DNA of 44,505 bases from an uncultured Verrucomicrobia subdivision 3 bacterium (GTDB taxonomy: Bacteria; Verrucomicrobiota; Verrucomicrobiae; Limisphaerales; UBA11358), in the NCBI GenBank assembly GCA_903921455.1, contig CAIXPZ010000014.1, positions 1-44,505 of the forward strand, in the 5' to 3' direction. Of this stretch, positions 35,684 through 44,505 are shown one piece after another. A program made the translations under genes and the position numbers. A model generated the notes under the pieces. That model saw only the letters and a program-made list of their open reading frames with translations. It did not search any database and was not told where the DNA came from. How positions within the stretch are numbered: position 1 is the stretch's first letter; the number at the start of each line of letters is the position of its first letter.

Positions 35684-36518
35684 AATGCGCGACCTGTTGG
35701 CGCGGCGCGACATCCAGCTCACGAAATCGCTCGGGCAGAATTTCCTGCACGACGCGCATCAGCTGGAGCGCATCGCCGCCGCCGCCGAATTGAGCGCGGC
35801 CGACAACGTCCTGGAGATCGGGCCCGGCCTGGGGCCGCTGACGCAACTGCTCTTGAAACAGAGCGGGCAGGTGCTCGCCATCGAGATGGACGGGCGGCTG
35901 GTCGAAGTGTTATGCGAACGCTTTGCGGCCGAACTGGCCGCGGAATCCAGCCCGCGACTGGAACTGCATCACGACGACGCGTTGAAGTTTTTGCAGCGCG
36001 AGCCGCGCGACTGGCGCGATTGGAAACTCGTCGCGAATCTCCCCTACTCCGTCGCCTCGCCGATCCTGGTGGAGCTGGCCGCCGGCGAACGCGCGCCGAA
36101 ACTCATCGTGGTCACCTTGCAACTCGAAGTCGCGCAGCGGCTGATGGCGCCGACGGACGACGACCATTACGGCATCCTGACGCTGCTCGTGCAACTGGAC
36201 TTCCAGCCGCGCGGCTGGTTCAAGATTCCGCCGGGCTGCTTTTTCCCGTCGCCGGAAGTGGATTCCGCCTGCGTGTGTCTGGTGCGGCGGGCCACGCCGT
36301 TGCTGGCGGAAGGGCAGCGGGAGATGTTCCGGCGGATTGTGAAAAAGGCTTTTTCGCAGCGCCGGAAGATGATGTTGAAACTCCTCAAGCAGGACTGGCC
36401 GAAGGAGAAGCTGGAAGCCGCGTTTGCCGAATTAAACATCTCGCCGATGGAACGCGCGGAGAAATTGAGCCTCGAACAATTCGTTGCCCTGACGAACCGG
36501 CTGACCAGCGGCGTTTGA
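35670..36518 (+). CDS. rsmA: 16S rRNA adenine dimethyltransferase
   Basis: A 282-residue methyltransferase (KsgA) that dimethylates two adjacent adenines near the 3' end of 16S rRNA in the small subunit. KSLGQNFLHDAHQLERIA near 19-36 is the family N-terminal motif. SAM-binding EIGPGLGPLT is near 50-59 and the catalytic NLPYSVASPIL near 120-130. FFPSPEVDSACVCL follows near 191-204. Length is normal. It starts inside the end of the aminotransferase gene (14-bp overlap), so translation is probably coupled. A weak hairpin lies downstream. Confidence 0.96.
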   Translation: MKLSEMRDLLARRDIQLTKSLGQNFLHDAHQLERIAAAAELSAADNVLEIGPGLGPLTQLLLKQSGQVLAIEMDGRLVEVLCERFAAELAAESSPRLELHHDDALKFLQREPRDWRDWKLVANLPYSVASPILVELAAGERAPKLIVVTLQLEVAQRLMAPTDDDHYGILTLLVQLDFQPRGWFKIPPGCFFPSPEVDSACVCLVRRATPLLAEGQREMFRRIVKKAFSQRRKMMLKLLKQDWPKEKLEAAFAELNISPMERAEKLSLEQFVALTNRLTSGV

Positions 36519-36591
36519 CGCGCGGCCAACCGGTAAATAAGGCCGGTCCGGGCCGATCCAAGGACTGAAAGTGTCCGTGAAGTGACACACT

Positions 36592-36610
36592 GCCGTTCCG
36601 GCGGATTTTT
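36592..36610 (+). terminator. Weak terminator candidate after rsmA
   Basis: GCCG-TTC-CGGC (36592-36602) is followed by GGATTTTTT. The stem is only 4 bp, so it is a weak candidate for ending the hlyD-aminotransferase-rsmA transcript. The rest of 36519-36809 shows no gene and no clear promoter. Confidence 0.35.
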
Positions 36611-36809
36611 TCACGAATCCATTCCGGCCGAATCTTTCCCCAAGAGGATCTAGGTGAGGGCGGTCGTTAAACCCAATCATCGGTTGGTTGTCCGCCCACC
36701 CCGATGCGTTTTGGATTGTTTCCTGGTGGCGCGGGCGTATGGTTTATCCCCATGAGAACTTGGGTTGATCCGGAAACATCCTTTACTCGTCCGGCTTGAA
36801 CAAAAATCT

Positions 36810-37565
36810 ATGTTTATGCTGTTTCGATTGTTCAACGTGGAGGCCGTGGCGGATTATCTGAACCTCACGCCGGCGGACATTGAACAACGGGTGAAGGATG
36901 GCGAGATCCCCTTTGAACGTCGCGGCCACCGGCTGGTCTTCCGCAAGAGCGAGATCGATGAATGGGCTTCGCGCCGCATCATGGGTTTCGCGCGCGACCG
37001 GCTGACGGCGTATCATGAAAAATCCACGCGCCTTACGCGTGCGCTCCTGCCGCACGAGGCCATACTGCCGGAGATGCTGACCGCCAGTGCCATGGATTCC
37101 GCCATGACTTCCAAAACCAAGGCGTCCGTCCTGCACGATCTCGTGGCCCTGGCGGATCAGACCGGCCAGCTCAACGACCCGAAAACCCTGTTCGACAGTC
37201 TGGCGGCGCGGGAAGAACTGTGCTCCACCGCCATGTCCGGCGGGTTCGCCCTGCCCCATCTGCGCACGCTGGAACCTTACCTGTTTGAAACCTCATTCAT
37301 CGTTGTGGGCCGGTCGGTCCAGGCCATTCATTTCGGTGCGCCCGGCGGCGAGCCGACGCAACTGTTCTTCCTGATCTGCTGCCAGGACGACCGCCTGCAT
37401 CTGCACACGATTGCCCGGCTGTGCGTGCTGGCGATAAAGACGAACTTGCTCGAACAACTCCGCGCCGCCCCCGATGCTCCGGCCATGCGCGACGCGCTCA
37501 TCGCCGCGGAACAGGAGATTTTGGCCGACCCCAAGCGGGCTGCGTCATCCCACGTTGCAGAATAG
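36810..37565 (+). CDS. Excisionase-type DNA-binding domain fused to a PTS EIIA domain
   Basis: A 251-residue protein. The first 60 residues form a helix-turn-helix of the excisionase/MerR-like type (LFNVEAVADYLNLTPADIEQRVKDGEIPFERRGHRLVFRKSEIDEW). Residues about 105-245 match phosphotransferase system EIIA of the fructose/mannitol/PtsN type, with the phosphorylatable histidine probably at His150 (GGFALPHLRT) and the second conserved histidine in LHTIARL. It may be a transcription factor that senses PTS phosphorylation. No other PTS gene is in the window. A TTG start 45 bp upstream is possible, but the ATG is preferred because the domain begins just after it. The last codons enter the 21-bp repeat array. 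Confidence 0.85.
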   Translation: MFMLFRLFNVEAVADYLNLTPADIEQRVKDGEIPFERRGHRLVFRKSEIDEWASRRIMGFARDRLTAYHEKSTRLTRALLPHEAILPEMLTASAMDSAMTSKTKASVLHDLVALADQTGQLNDPKTLFDSLAAREELCSTAMSGGFALPHLRTLEPYLFETSFIVVGRSVQAIHFGAPGGEPTQLFFLICCQDDRLHLHTIARLCVLAIKTNLLEQLRAAPDAPAMRDALIAAEQEILADPKRAASSHVAE

Positions 37566-37872
37566 TCTTCCCACGATGTTCGATTGACATCCCGCTTCGT
37601 CCGAAAGCAATCGGACAGGGTCCGAAGACAATGGAACTACGTGGAATCGTCTTCCGCCGTCGTCCGATAGCATTCCGGCGACGTCCGATGGCTTTCCCGC
37701 TTCATCCGAAGACAATCGGATGACGTCCGAAGACAATGAAACGCTGTCCGATGACTATCAAACGTCGTGGGATGACAATAGAACGTAGTCCGATAGCAAT
37801 AAAACTGCCTCCGAAGACAATAGAACGTCGTGGGAAGACAATAAAACTGTGTTTGTAGGTAATGAAATTAAG
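37558..37872. repeat. Degenerate 21-bp tandem repeat array, 15 units without indels
   Basis: Fifteen units of exactly 21 bp follow one another from 37558. A T(C/G)(C/G)GA core recurs in phase at 37600, 37621, 37663, 37684, 37705, 37726, 37747, 37768, 37789, 37810 and 37831. The consensus starts TCCGAAGACAATAGAA. Units differ by many substitutions yet no insertion or deletion breaks the 21-bp phase. A CCCAC box at 37549 and 37570 shows that the phase extends into the last codons of the EIIA-fusion gene. On the minus strand a frame (37702-37884) reads heptads such as RSIVFGG, RSIVIPR and RFIVFGR. It does not look like a CRISPR array, since repeats are contiguous with no spacers. Function is unknown. 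Confidence 0.85.
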
Positions 37873-38008
37873 TTTCTCAGCCATCCTTTTTGACGAAATA
37901 TCCTTAAAACCAGCCGGTTAGGCTAAAAACCTTAAAAACACCCCATTTGAGGAATCACGGCCAGCGATGTCCTCCGATTTTACCGCGCCGGCACCTTGGC
38001 CTACACCA

Positions 38009-38030
38009 AACCTAGGTGACGGCCTAGGTT
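38009..38030 (+). terminator. AACCTAGG hairpin with T-rich tail
   Basis: AACCTAGG at 38009-38016 pairs perfectly with CCTAGGTT at 38023-38030 around a 6-nt loop and is followed by CTTTTC. It could end transcripts from the EIIA-fusion gene through the array. The tail is short, so the call is tentative. Confidence 0.4.
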
Positions 38031-38142
38031 CTTTTCAAACCTGACTTTCAACGCGGCCAGCAACTCGTCGCGTTGTTTGGGGGGGCAATTTTTTCATTTC
38101 AATGCCTTTTGTTTGGCTGATTCGTGGAGTGGCATTCTGCCG

Positions 38143-38161
38143 AGAATCCCAACGGGATTCT
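38143..38161. repeat. AGAATCCC palindromic hairpin (REP-like)
   Basis: AGAATCCC at 38143-38150 and GGGATTCT at 38154-38161 form an 8-bp stem with loop AAC. Short palindromes of this AATCCCAACGGGATT form look like dispersed intergenic repeats; whether other copies exist in this genome cannot be checked here. Confidence 0.5.
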
Positions 38162-38170
38162 GAGATTGCG

Positions 38171-38195
38171 GCCCACATCAAATGTTGATGTGGGC
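38171..38195 (-). terminator. 11-bp hairpin overlapping the end of the hypothetical gene
   Basis: GCCCACATCAA at 38171-38181 pairs perfectly with TTGATGTGGGC at 38185-38195 (loop of 3). The stem straddles the stop codon of the minus-strand gene at 38178. There is no T-run, so it may stabilise the mRNA end or act with the neighbouring hairpin. Confidence 0.45.
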
Positions 38196-38888
38196 AACAC
38201 CGGTCACAACAACCTGACCATCCTTTACGTCAAACATTATGGCGCGCATGGATGGCTCGTTAAACCGCAACTCGTAACCCTTATCAGACCAGCTCCTGTA
38301 AATCGCCACGGGCTTCGAGTCTTTGATTTCCTCAAATTCCTGACGAACCCAGTCGCTTTCAAAGCTAACTCTCTTGGTGTCGATGCGGGGAATCACTTTG
38401 TCGGCGAAAGCAACATCAATCCCCTTGCCGACTGAAATCTGAATTGACGCTTTTTTGAATTCGTATTGGCGCAAGAGCGTTGAGTATTTCGCCTCCGATC
38501 CGGCCCAAAAATCCCCAACTCGTTTTGAAGGCTTGTCGGAATCACGCTCCTCCCATCCGAGTTTGGAGATTGTCACGGTATCGAATGATGTATTCCGACC
38601 GTCGACACGCTCAACACTCTTCACACTGATGCCCTTGGTCAAGGAAGGCAGATAGTGAAACGTTCTTACTTCCGACGGCTTATCAATTCCACATGCCTTT
38701 GCGAGTTCAAGCACCTGTTTGATCTCACTGGGCGTGAGATGGGCCTCAGCAATGAAGTTGGTTGTGATCTTCTGGGGACTGACCGCACGTTTGGACTGAT
38801 TCGTTTGGCCTGCGACGACTGTTGCTTGGAGGCATTGAAAAGCGAGCCACGCAAACAAAAGCACTTTGCCAGCCTGCATCGATTTCAT
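38178..38888 (-). CDS. Hypothetical secreted protein
   Basis: A 236-residue protein. The start at 38888 gives a signal peptide-like N-terminus (MKSMQAGKVLLFAWLAFQCLQATVVAG). The mature part is charged and mixed alpha/beta, with no motif I recognise. The C-terminal strand MRAIMFDVKDGQVVVTGVAHINI ends inside a perfect hairpin. It is the only gene between the 21-bp array and the duplicated thiC tail. A longer frame upstream would read through that thiC tail in the wrong frame and is rejected. Confidence 0.65.
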   Translation of the reverse strand: MKSMQAGKVLLFAWLAFQCLQATVVAGQTNQSKRAVSPQKITTNFIAEAHLTPSEIKQVLELAKACGIDKPSEVRTFHYLPSLTKGISVKSVERVDGRNTSFDTVTISKLGWEERDSDKPSKRVGDFWAGSEAKYSTLLRQYEFKKASIQISVGKGIDVAFADKVIPRIDTKRVSFESDWVRQEFEEIKDSKPVAIYRSWSDKGYELRFNEPSMRAIMFDVKDGQVVVTGVAHINI

Positions 38889-38902
38889 AACCCAATTCTC
38901 AT

Positions 38903-39013
38903 TCACGCCTTCGCGTAAACCTCCGCGCCCTTTTCCACGAACTCCTTCGACTTTTCTTCCATGCCTTTCTTCAGCGCCTCTTCCTCGGCGAGGCCGGAGC
39001 GCTGCGCGCAGTT
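38903..39013 (-). pseudogene. Diverged second copy of the thiC 3' end
   Basis: Minus-strand reading of 39013-38903 gives 36 residues and a stop that match the C-terminus of the intact ThiC next to it: GMEEKSKEFVEKGAEVY here against [17 protein letters not shown] in the intact gene. Upstream of this block SGLAEEEALKK matches VSEQEALAK less closely. There is no start codon in frame, and matching stops at about 39013, where a TTGAAACTTGAAAC-like tract begins. It is a fragment, not a gene. Several substitutions relative to the intact copy suggest an older allele or a transferred one, not a recent tandem duplication. Confidence 0.8.
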
Positions 39014-39044
39014 GCAAGTGTCAGGTTTCAAGTTTCAAGCGGGC

Positions 39045-41143
<2,099 letters not shown>

Positions 41144-41296
41144 TTAACCTAGCCGATTCGTCGAAACCGTGCAAGCGCGCGGGAGAAAAGATAATTTCGC
41201 CGCAGACTTGCCCGATATAACCGGCCCAAGCAAAATGACCACAGAATCGCCGAGGCCGATTCGTTCGCGACTTAAATTGTTTTAGACACCCATTTC

Positions 41297-43951
41297 ATGC
41301 CCATCGCCACTCTTTTGAACCAGCCGCACAACGGCGAAGCCATCAGCACCGCGGCCACGCGGGACATTGCGGAAGTCCTGAAATCGCTCGGCACATCGCC
41401 CGGCGGCTTGACGTCCGGCGAAGCCGAGGCACGGCTGGCCCAACACGGGCCGAACACCGTCGGCCAGGAGAAAAAACATGAATGGCTGCACCGGTTGTGG
41501 ACGGCGGTCCGGAATCCACTGGTCATCCTGCTCACGGTGCTGGCGATCCTGTCCTATGCGACCGACGATATCGCCGGCGGCACGGTGATGCTGGCGATGG
41601 TGATTCTCGGCGTGACCTTGCGCCTCGTGCAGGAAACCCGCGCGGACAACGCCGCCGCCAAACTCAAGGCGATGATCAGCGTCACCGCCACCGTGGTGCG
41701 CGACGGCCAGCAACAGGAAATCCCGCTGCAACACCTCGTGCCCGGCGACGTGGTGAAATTATCCGCCGGCGACATGATCCCCGGCGACGTGCGACTGCTG
41801 GCGGCGAAAGACCTGTTCATCATCCAGGCCACGCTCACCGGCGAATCGCTACCCGTGGAAAAATCCGACGCGCGCGATGCGCGCACCGGCATTTCATCCA
41901 TCGAGCACACGAACATCTGTTTTCTCGGCACCAGCGTGGAAAGCGGGGCGGCCACGGCGGTCATCGTGGCGACCGGCGCGCAGACCTATTTCGGAAAAAT
42001 GGCGAGCAGCCTCACGGGCCAGCAGGCGGACACGGCCTTTGACAAGGGCGTGAAGAAATTCGTCTGGCTCATGCTCTCGTTCATGCTGGTGATGGTGCCG
42101 ATGGTTTTCCTCATCAACGGCCTGATGAAGCACAACTGGAAGGACGCCTTCTTCTTCGCCATGGCCGTGGCCGTCGGCCTCACGCCGGAAATGCTGCCCA
42201 TGATCATTTCCGTCTGCCTTTCCAAGGGCGCGCTGGCGATGTCGAAGAAAAAAGTCATCGTCAAGAAACTCAATTCGATCCAGAACTTCGGCGCGATGGA
42301 CGTGCTGTGCACCGACAAGACGGGCACGCTGACCATCGACCACGTCATCCTGGAAATCCACTGCGACGTCTTCAAAAACGAGAGCGAGGCCGTGCTGCGC
42401 GACGCGTATCTGCTGAGCCATTTTCAGACCGGCCTGAAAAACGTCCTCGACCGCGCCGTGCTGAAATACAAGCAATTGCACAGCGAGCTCGGCATCGATA
42501 AATACAAGATGGTGGACGAAATCCCGTTCGACTTCTCGCGGCGGATGATGTCCGTGGCCGTCGAAGGCCCGGAGGGCGAACGGCAATTGCTCACCAAGGG
42601 CGCACCCGAGGCGGTGTTCGCCAAATGCACGCACTTTGAAAGCGACGGGGAAATCTTTGAGATGGAGCCGATCCTCGTCGGCAACCTCATCGAGCAGGTG
42701 AATTCCTTGAGCGAGGACGGCTTCCGCGTGCTCGCCGTGGCCACGAAAAAACTCGGCACGCAAACGACCTTCACCAAGGCCGACGAAAGCGAACTCGTCC
42801 TGACCGGCTACCTCGCCTTCCTGGATCCGCCGAAGGATTCCGCCGCCAAGGCCATCACCGCGCTGCGGCAAAACGGCGTGACCGTCAAAGTGCTCACCGG
42901 CGACAACGACCTCGTCACCCGGAAGGTGTGCAGCGAAGTCGGCATCCACGCGGAAAGGATCCTGCTCGGCAGCCAGGTGGAAAAATTGACGGATGACGAA
43001 TTGTGCAAAGAGGTCGAGACGACGGATATTTTCGCGCGCCTATCGCCGGCGCACAAAAAGCGCGTGGTGCAGGCGCTCCAGCGCAACAAGCACGTCGTCG
43101 GCTTCATGGGCGACGGCATCAACGACGCGCCGGCGCTGCGCGCCGCCGACGTGGGCATCTCCGTGGACACGGCGGTGGACATCGCCAAGGAATCCGCCGA
43201 CATGATCCTGCTGGAAAAAGATCTGATGGTGCTGGAAGAAGGCGTGCTCGAAGGCCGGAAAGTGTTCGTCAACATTTTGAAATACATCCGCATGGGCGCG
43301 AGCTCGAACTTCGGCAACATGTTCAGCGTGCTCGGCGCCAGCGCATGGCTGAAGTTTCTGCCGATGCAGCCGATCCAGGTGCTGACGAACAACCTGCTCT
43401 ATGATTTCTCGCAGGTGCCGATCCCCACGGACAACGTCGGCAGCGCCGTCATCTCCAAGCCGCGGCCGTGGGCGATGGGCGACATCGCGAAGTTCATCGT
43501 GTTCATCGGCCCGATCAGCTCCATCTTCGATTACACAACGTATGCGCTGATGTATTTTTATTTCAAGTGCAGCGACCTGGGCCTCGTGCCGCCGACGCCG
43601 GAACTGATCGCGCGCTTCGCCAATCCCAAAGACACGGACCACACCTACGCGGCGGCGCTGTTCAGCACCGGCTGGTTCGTGGAATCGCTGATGACGCAGA
43701 CCCTCATCGTGCACGTCATCCGCACGAACCAGATTCCCTTCATCCAGTCGCGCGCCAGCTGGCAACTGACGATGACCACGCTGGCCATCATGGGCGTCGG
43801 CGCGATTTTGCCGTTCTCGCCGCTGGCGCAGTATCTCGGCTTCGTGCCACTGCCATGGCAATTCTGGCCGCTGCTGGCCATCACGCTGATCTGCTATGTC
43901 GGCCTGACACAATTGATCAAACAGTGGATGCTGAAGAAAAATTGGATTTAA
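41297..43951 (+). CDS. mgtA: MgtA-type magnesium P-type ATPase
   Basis: An 884-residue P-type ATPase of the P3B magnesium-import group. The actuator TGES is at 181-184, the phosphorylation motif DKTGT starts at Asp340, TGDND is near 535 and GDGINDAPALRAADVG is near 611-626. The membrane motif GLTPEMLPMI near 294-303 and the later NNLLYDFSQVPIPTDNV near 700 are typical of MgtA/MgtB, which bring Mg2+ into the cytoplasm down its gradient. Ten helices are expected. It diverges from thiC across about 280 bp. No Mg2+ riboswitch or leader peptide is evident upstream. Length is normal for MgtA (about 900). Confidence 0.92.
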   Translation: MPIATLLNQPHNGEAISTAATRDIAEVLKSLGTSPGGLTSGEAEARLAQHGPNTVGQEKKHEWLHRLWTAVRNPLVILLTVLAILSYATDDIAGGTVMLAMVILGVTLRLVQETRADNAAAKLKAMISVTATVVRDGQQQEIPLQHLVPGDVVKLSAGDMIPGDVRLLAAKDLFIIQATLTGESLPVEKSDARDARTGISSIEHTNICFLGTSVESGAATAVIVATGAQTYFGKMASSLTGQQADTAFDKGVKKFVWLMLSFMLVMVPMVFLINGLMKHNWKDAFFFAMAVAVGLTPEMLPMIISVCLSKGALAMSKKKVIVKKLNSIQNFGAMDVLCTDKTGTLTIDHVILEIHCDVFKNESEAVLRDAYLLSHFQTGLKNVLDRAVLKYKQLHSELGIDKYKMVDEIPFDFSRRMMSVAVEGPEGERQLLTKGAPEAVFAKCTHFESDGEIFEMEPILVGNLIEQVNSLSEDGFRVLAVATKKLGTQTTFTKADESELVLTGYLAFLDPPKDSAAKAITALRQNGVTVKVLTGDNDLVTRKVCSEVGIHAERILLGSQVEKLTDDELCKEVETTDIFARLSPAHKKRVVQALQRNKHVVGFMGDGINDAPALRAADVGISVDTAVDIAKESADMILLEKDLMVLEEGVLEGRKVFVNILKYIRMGASSNFGNMFSVLGASAWLKFLPMQPIQVLTNNLLYDFSQVPIPTDNVGSAVISKPRPWAMGDIAKFIVFIGPISSIFDYTTYALMYFYFKCSDLGLVPPTPELIARFANPKDTDHTYAAALFSTGWFVESLMTQTLIVHVIRTNQIPFIQSRASWQLTMTTLAIMGVGAILPFSPLAQYLGFVPLPWQFWPLLAITLICYVGLTQLIKQWMLKKNWI

Positions 43952-44107
43952 CCCGATATCCGATTCAGAACAGGATCGTTTTGCGGGAAGGGTGATGATC
44001 CAGGGATCCTGATTTACGCGCGACCCGCGATATAACTTCCTGGCCGTTGCAATCAACCTTGGGACAAGCGCCAAATTGGCAGGACTGACCTGCGAGGCAA
44101 CCAGCCC

Positions 44108-44127
44108 GGCGGCGCCGCAGCGCCGCC
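44108..44127. repeat. GGCGGCG/CGCCGCC palindrome
   Basis: GGCGGCG at 44108-44114 and CGCCGCC at 44121-44127 form a 7-bp GC stem with a 6-nt loop, about 160 bp after mgtA. It may be a dispersed REP-like element; no T-run follows. Confidence 0.5.
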
Positions 44128-44366
44128 CTACCAACCATGTTATTATGAACTGCCATACCTCATAGCGGCGCCGCACATTGGACCGGGGTGTTCCGACAAA
44201 CCCAGTCATTTGACGTAAGTGGTTGATAGAGCATCCAAAATTGGACCGTTTCTGGACCAAAACAGGGTGTTTTTTCCGGCGGTCCCATTTCCCGTCAATG
44301 CCCTTTCACCCGCAAGATTTTAATTCGCCGCTCGACTGACCCGATACCCTGATGCTGACTTAAAAA

Positions 44367-44390
44367 CTTCACCAGTTTCTTCACCAGTTT
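44367..44390. repeat. Perfect 12-bp tandem duplication
   Basis: CTTCACCAGTTT occurs twice in direct succession (44367-44378 and 44379-44390). It is about 40 bp upstream of the TTTGNTAC boxes and might be part of the same regulatory region. Confidence 0.6.
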
Positions 44391-44429
44391 TACGGTTTTT
44401 GACGGCAGCCGGTGATGGCCATGTGACTA

Positions 44430-44467
44430 TTTGTTACGATTTGATACTTTTTGATACGATTTGATAC
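44430..44467 (+). promoter_or_regulatory. Four TTTGNTAC boxes at 10-bp spacing
   Basis: TTTGTTAC at 44430 is followed by TTTGATAC at 44440, 44450 and 44460, each exactly one helical turn apart. GGTAACA at 44499-44505, the reverse complement of TGTTACC, ends the window and may be an inverted partner. Such phased boxes are seen in operators, iterons and integrase arm sites. The binding protein is unknown. Confidence 0.6.
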
Positions 44468-44505
44468 CCCGTTTTAAAAATGCCGAAAACGAACAAAAGG
44501 TAACA

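Larger units (their letters stand above)
37873..38177. other. Non-coding stretch after the 21-bp array
   Basis: No gene is supported here. It contains a palindromic CCTAGG hairpin (38009-38030), a GC-rich run and two perfect hairpins near the end, listed separately. It separates the array from the convergent hypothetical gene. Confidence 0.6.
43952..44505. other. Non-coding right edge with several repeats
   Basis: No gene is supported in these 554 bp. Long frames here are extensions of antisense frames in mgtA. The stretch contains a GC palindrome, a direct repeat ATTGGACCG (44177 and 44240), a 12-bp tandem duplication and a four-copy TTTGNTAC array with 10-bp period. It probably is the upstream region of a gene beyond the window. 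Confidence 0.6.

Noticed and set aside
37558..37872. CRISPR array
   Set aside because: Units are contiguous and degenerate with no spacers, and no cas gene is in the window.
41150..41296. Possible Mg2+ riboswitch before mgtA
   Set aside because: No M-box-like conserved segments or proline-rich leader peptide could be identified in the short leader.
43040..44260. Minus-strand open frame of 406 aa opposite mgtA and into the right edge
   Set aside because: Antisense to the conserved ATPase domain and runs through intergenic repeats; no recognisable domain.

Overview
This window looks like chromosomal DNA from a free-living or gut/soil-type member of the Verrucomicrobiota, probably near the Pedosphaera/Limisphaerales lineages. 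That is inferred from a TIGR03790-type secreted protein, a pseudopilin with the H-X9-DG motif, few clear Shine-Dalgarno sequences, moderately high GC, and many dense unidirectional gene runs. No phage structural gene, transposase, CRISPR array, rRNA or complete tRNA was seen.

Layout. 1-586 is an odd left edge. It holds two small minus-strand reading frames, a strong intrinsic terminator, three TAGCACA repeats, and the 5' half of a tRNA-Val(CAC) that breaks off after the anticodon stem, as expected at the junction of an inserted element or a rearrangement. 717-11692 is a tight seven-gene minus-strand run (aminotransferase, secreted alpha-L-fucosidase, PutA, secreted M60-like metallopeptidase, TRIC/YadS-type channel, alanine dehydrogenase, MFS transporter). 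Together these could take apart fucosylated, proline-rich glycoproteins and burn the amino acids. 11914-19135 is a second minus-strand run: queE, an ABC-2 exporter pair, and opgG-X-opgH for periplasmic glucans, where X is an unrecognised membrane-anchored protein. 19243-25452 holds a large secreted TIGR03790 protein, thiD, a pseudopilin and polX. 25512-30246 is an exopolysaccharide export cluster (outer-membrane barrel, Wzc-type tyrosine kinase, Wza-type lipoprotein, membrane-anchored FHA protein) with its own promoter candidate and terminators, but no glycosyltransferases. 30294-36518 holds purH, a TolC-type channel diverging from a HlyD-type lipoprotein across a palindromic operator candidate, a class III aminotransferase and rsmA.

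36810-39013 is the most unusual part. A DNA-binding/PTS-EIIA fusion gene runs at its 3' end into an indel-free array of degenerate 21-bp repeats (about 37558-37872). This is followed by several perfect hairpins, a hypothetical secreted protein and a diverged second copy of the thiC 3' end. thiC follows with an upstream TPP riboswitch. A MgtA-type P-type ATPase diverges from it. The last 550 bp are non-coding and end in four TTTGNTAC boxes spaced exactly 10 bp apart.

A recurring oddity is the presence of short A/C-rich low-complexity tracts that sit between genes and also in frame inside conserved enzymes (QueE, ThiD, the class III aminotransferase, the YadS-like C-terminus). All assignments come from reading the sequence. 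No database search was possible.
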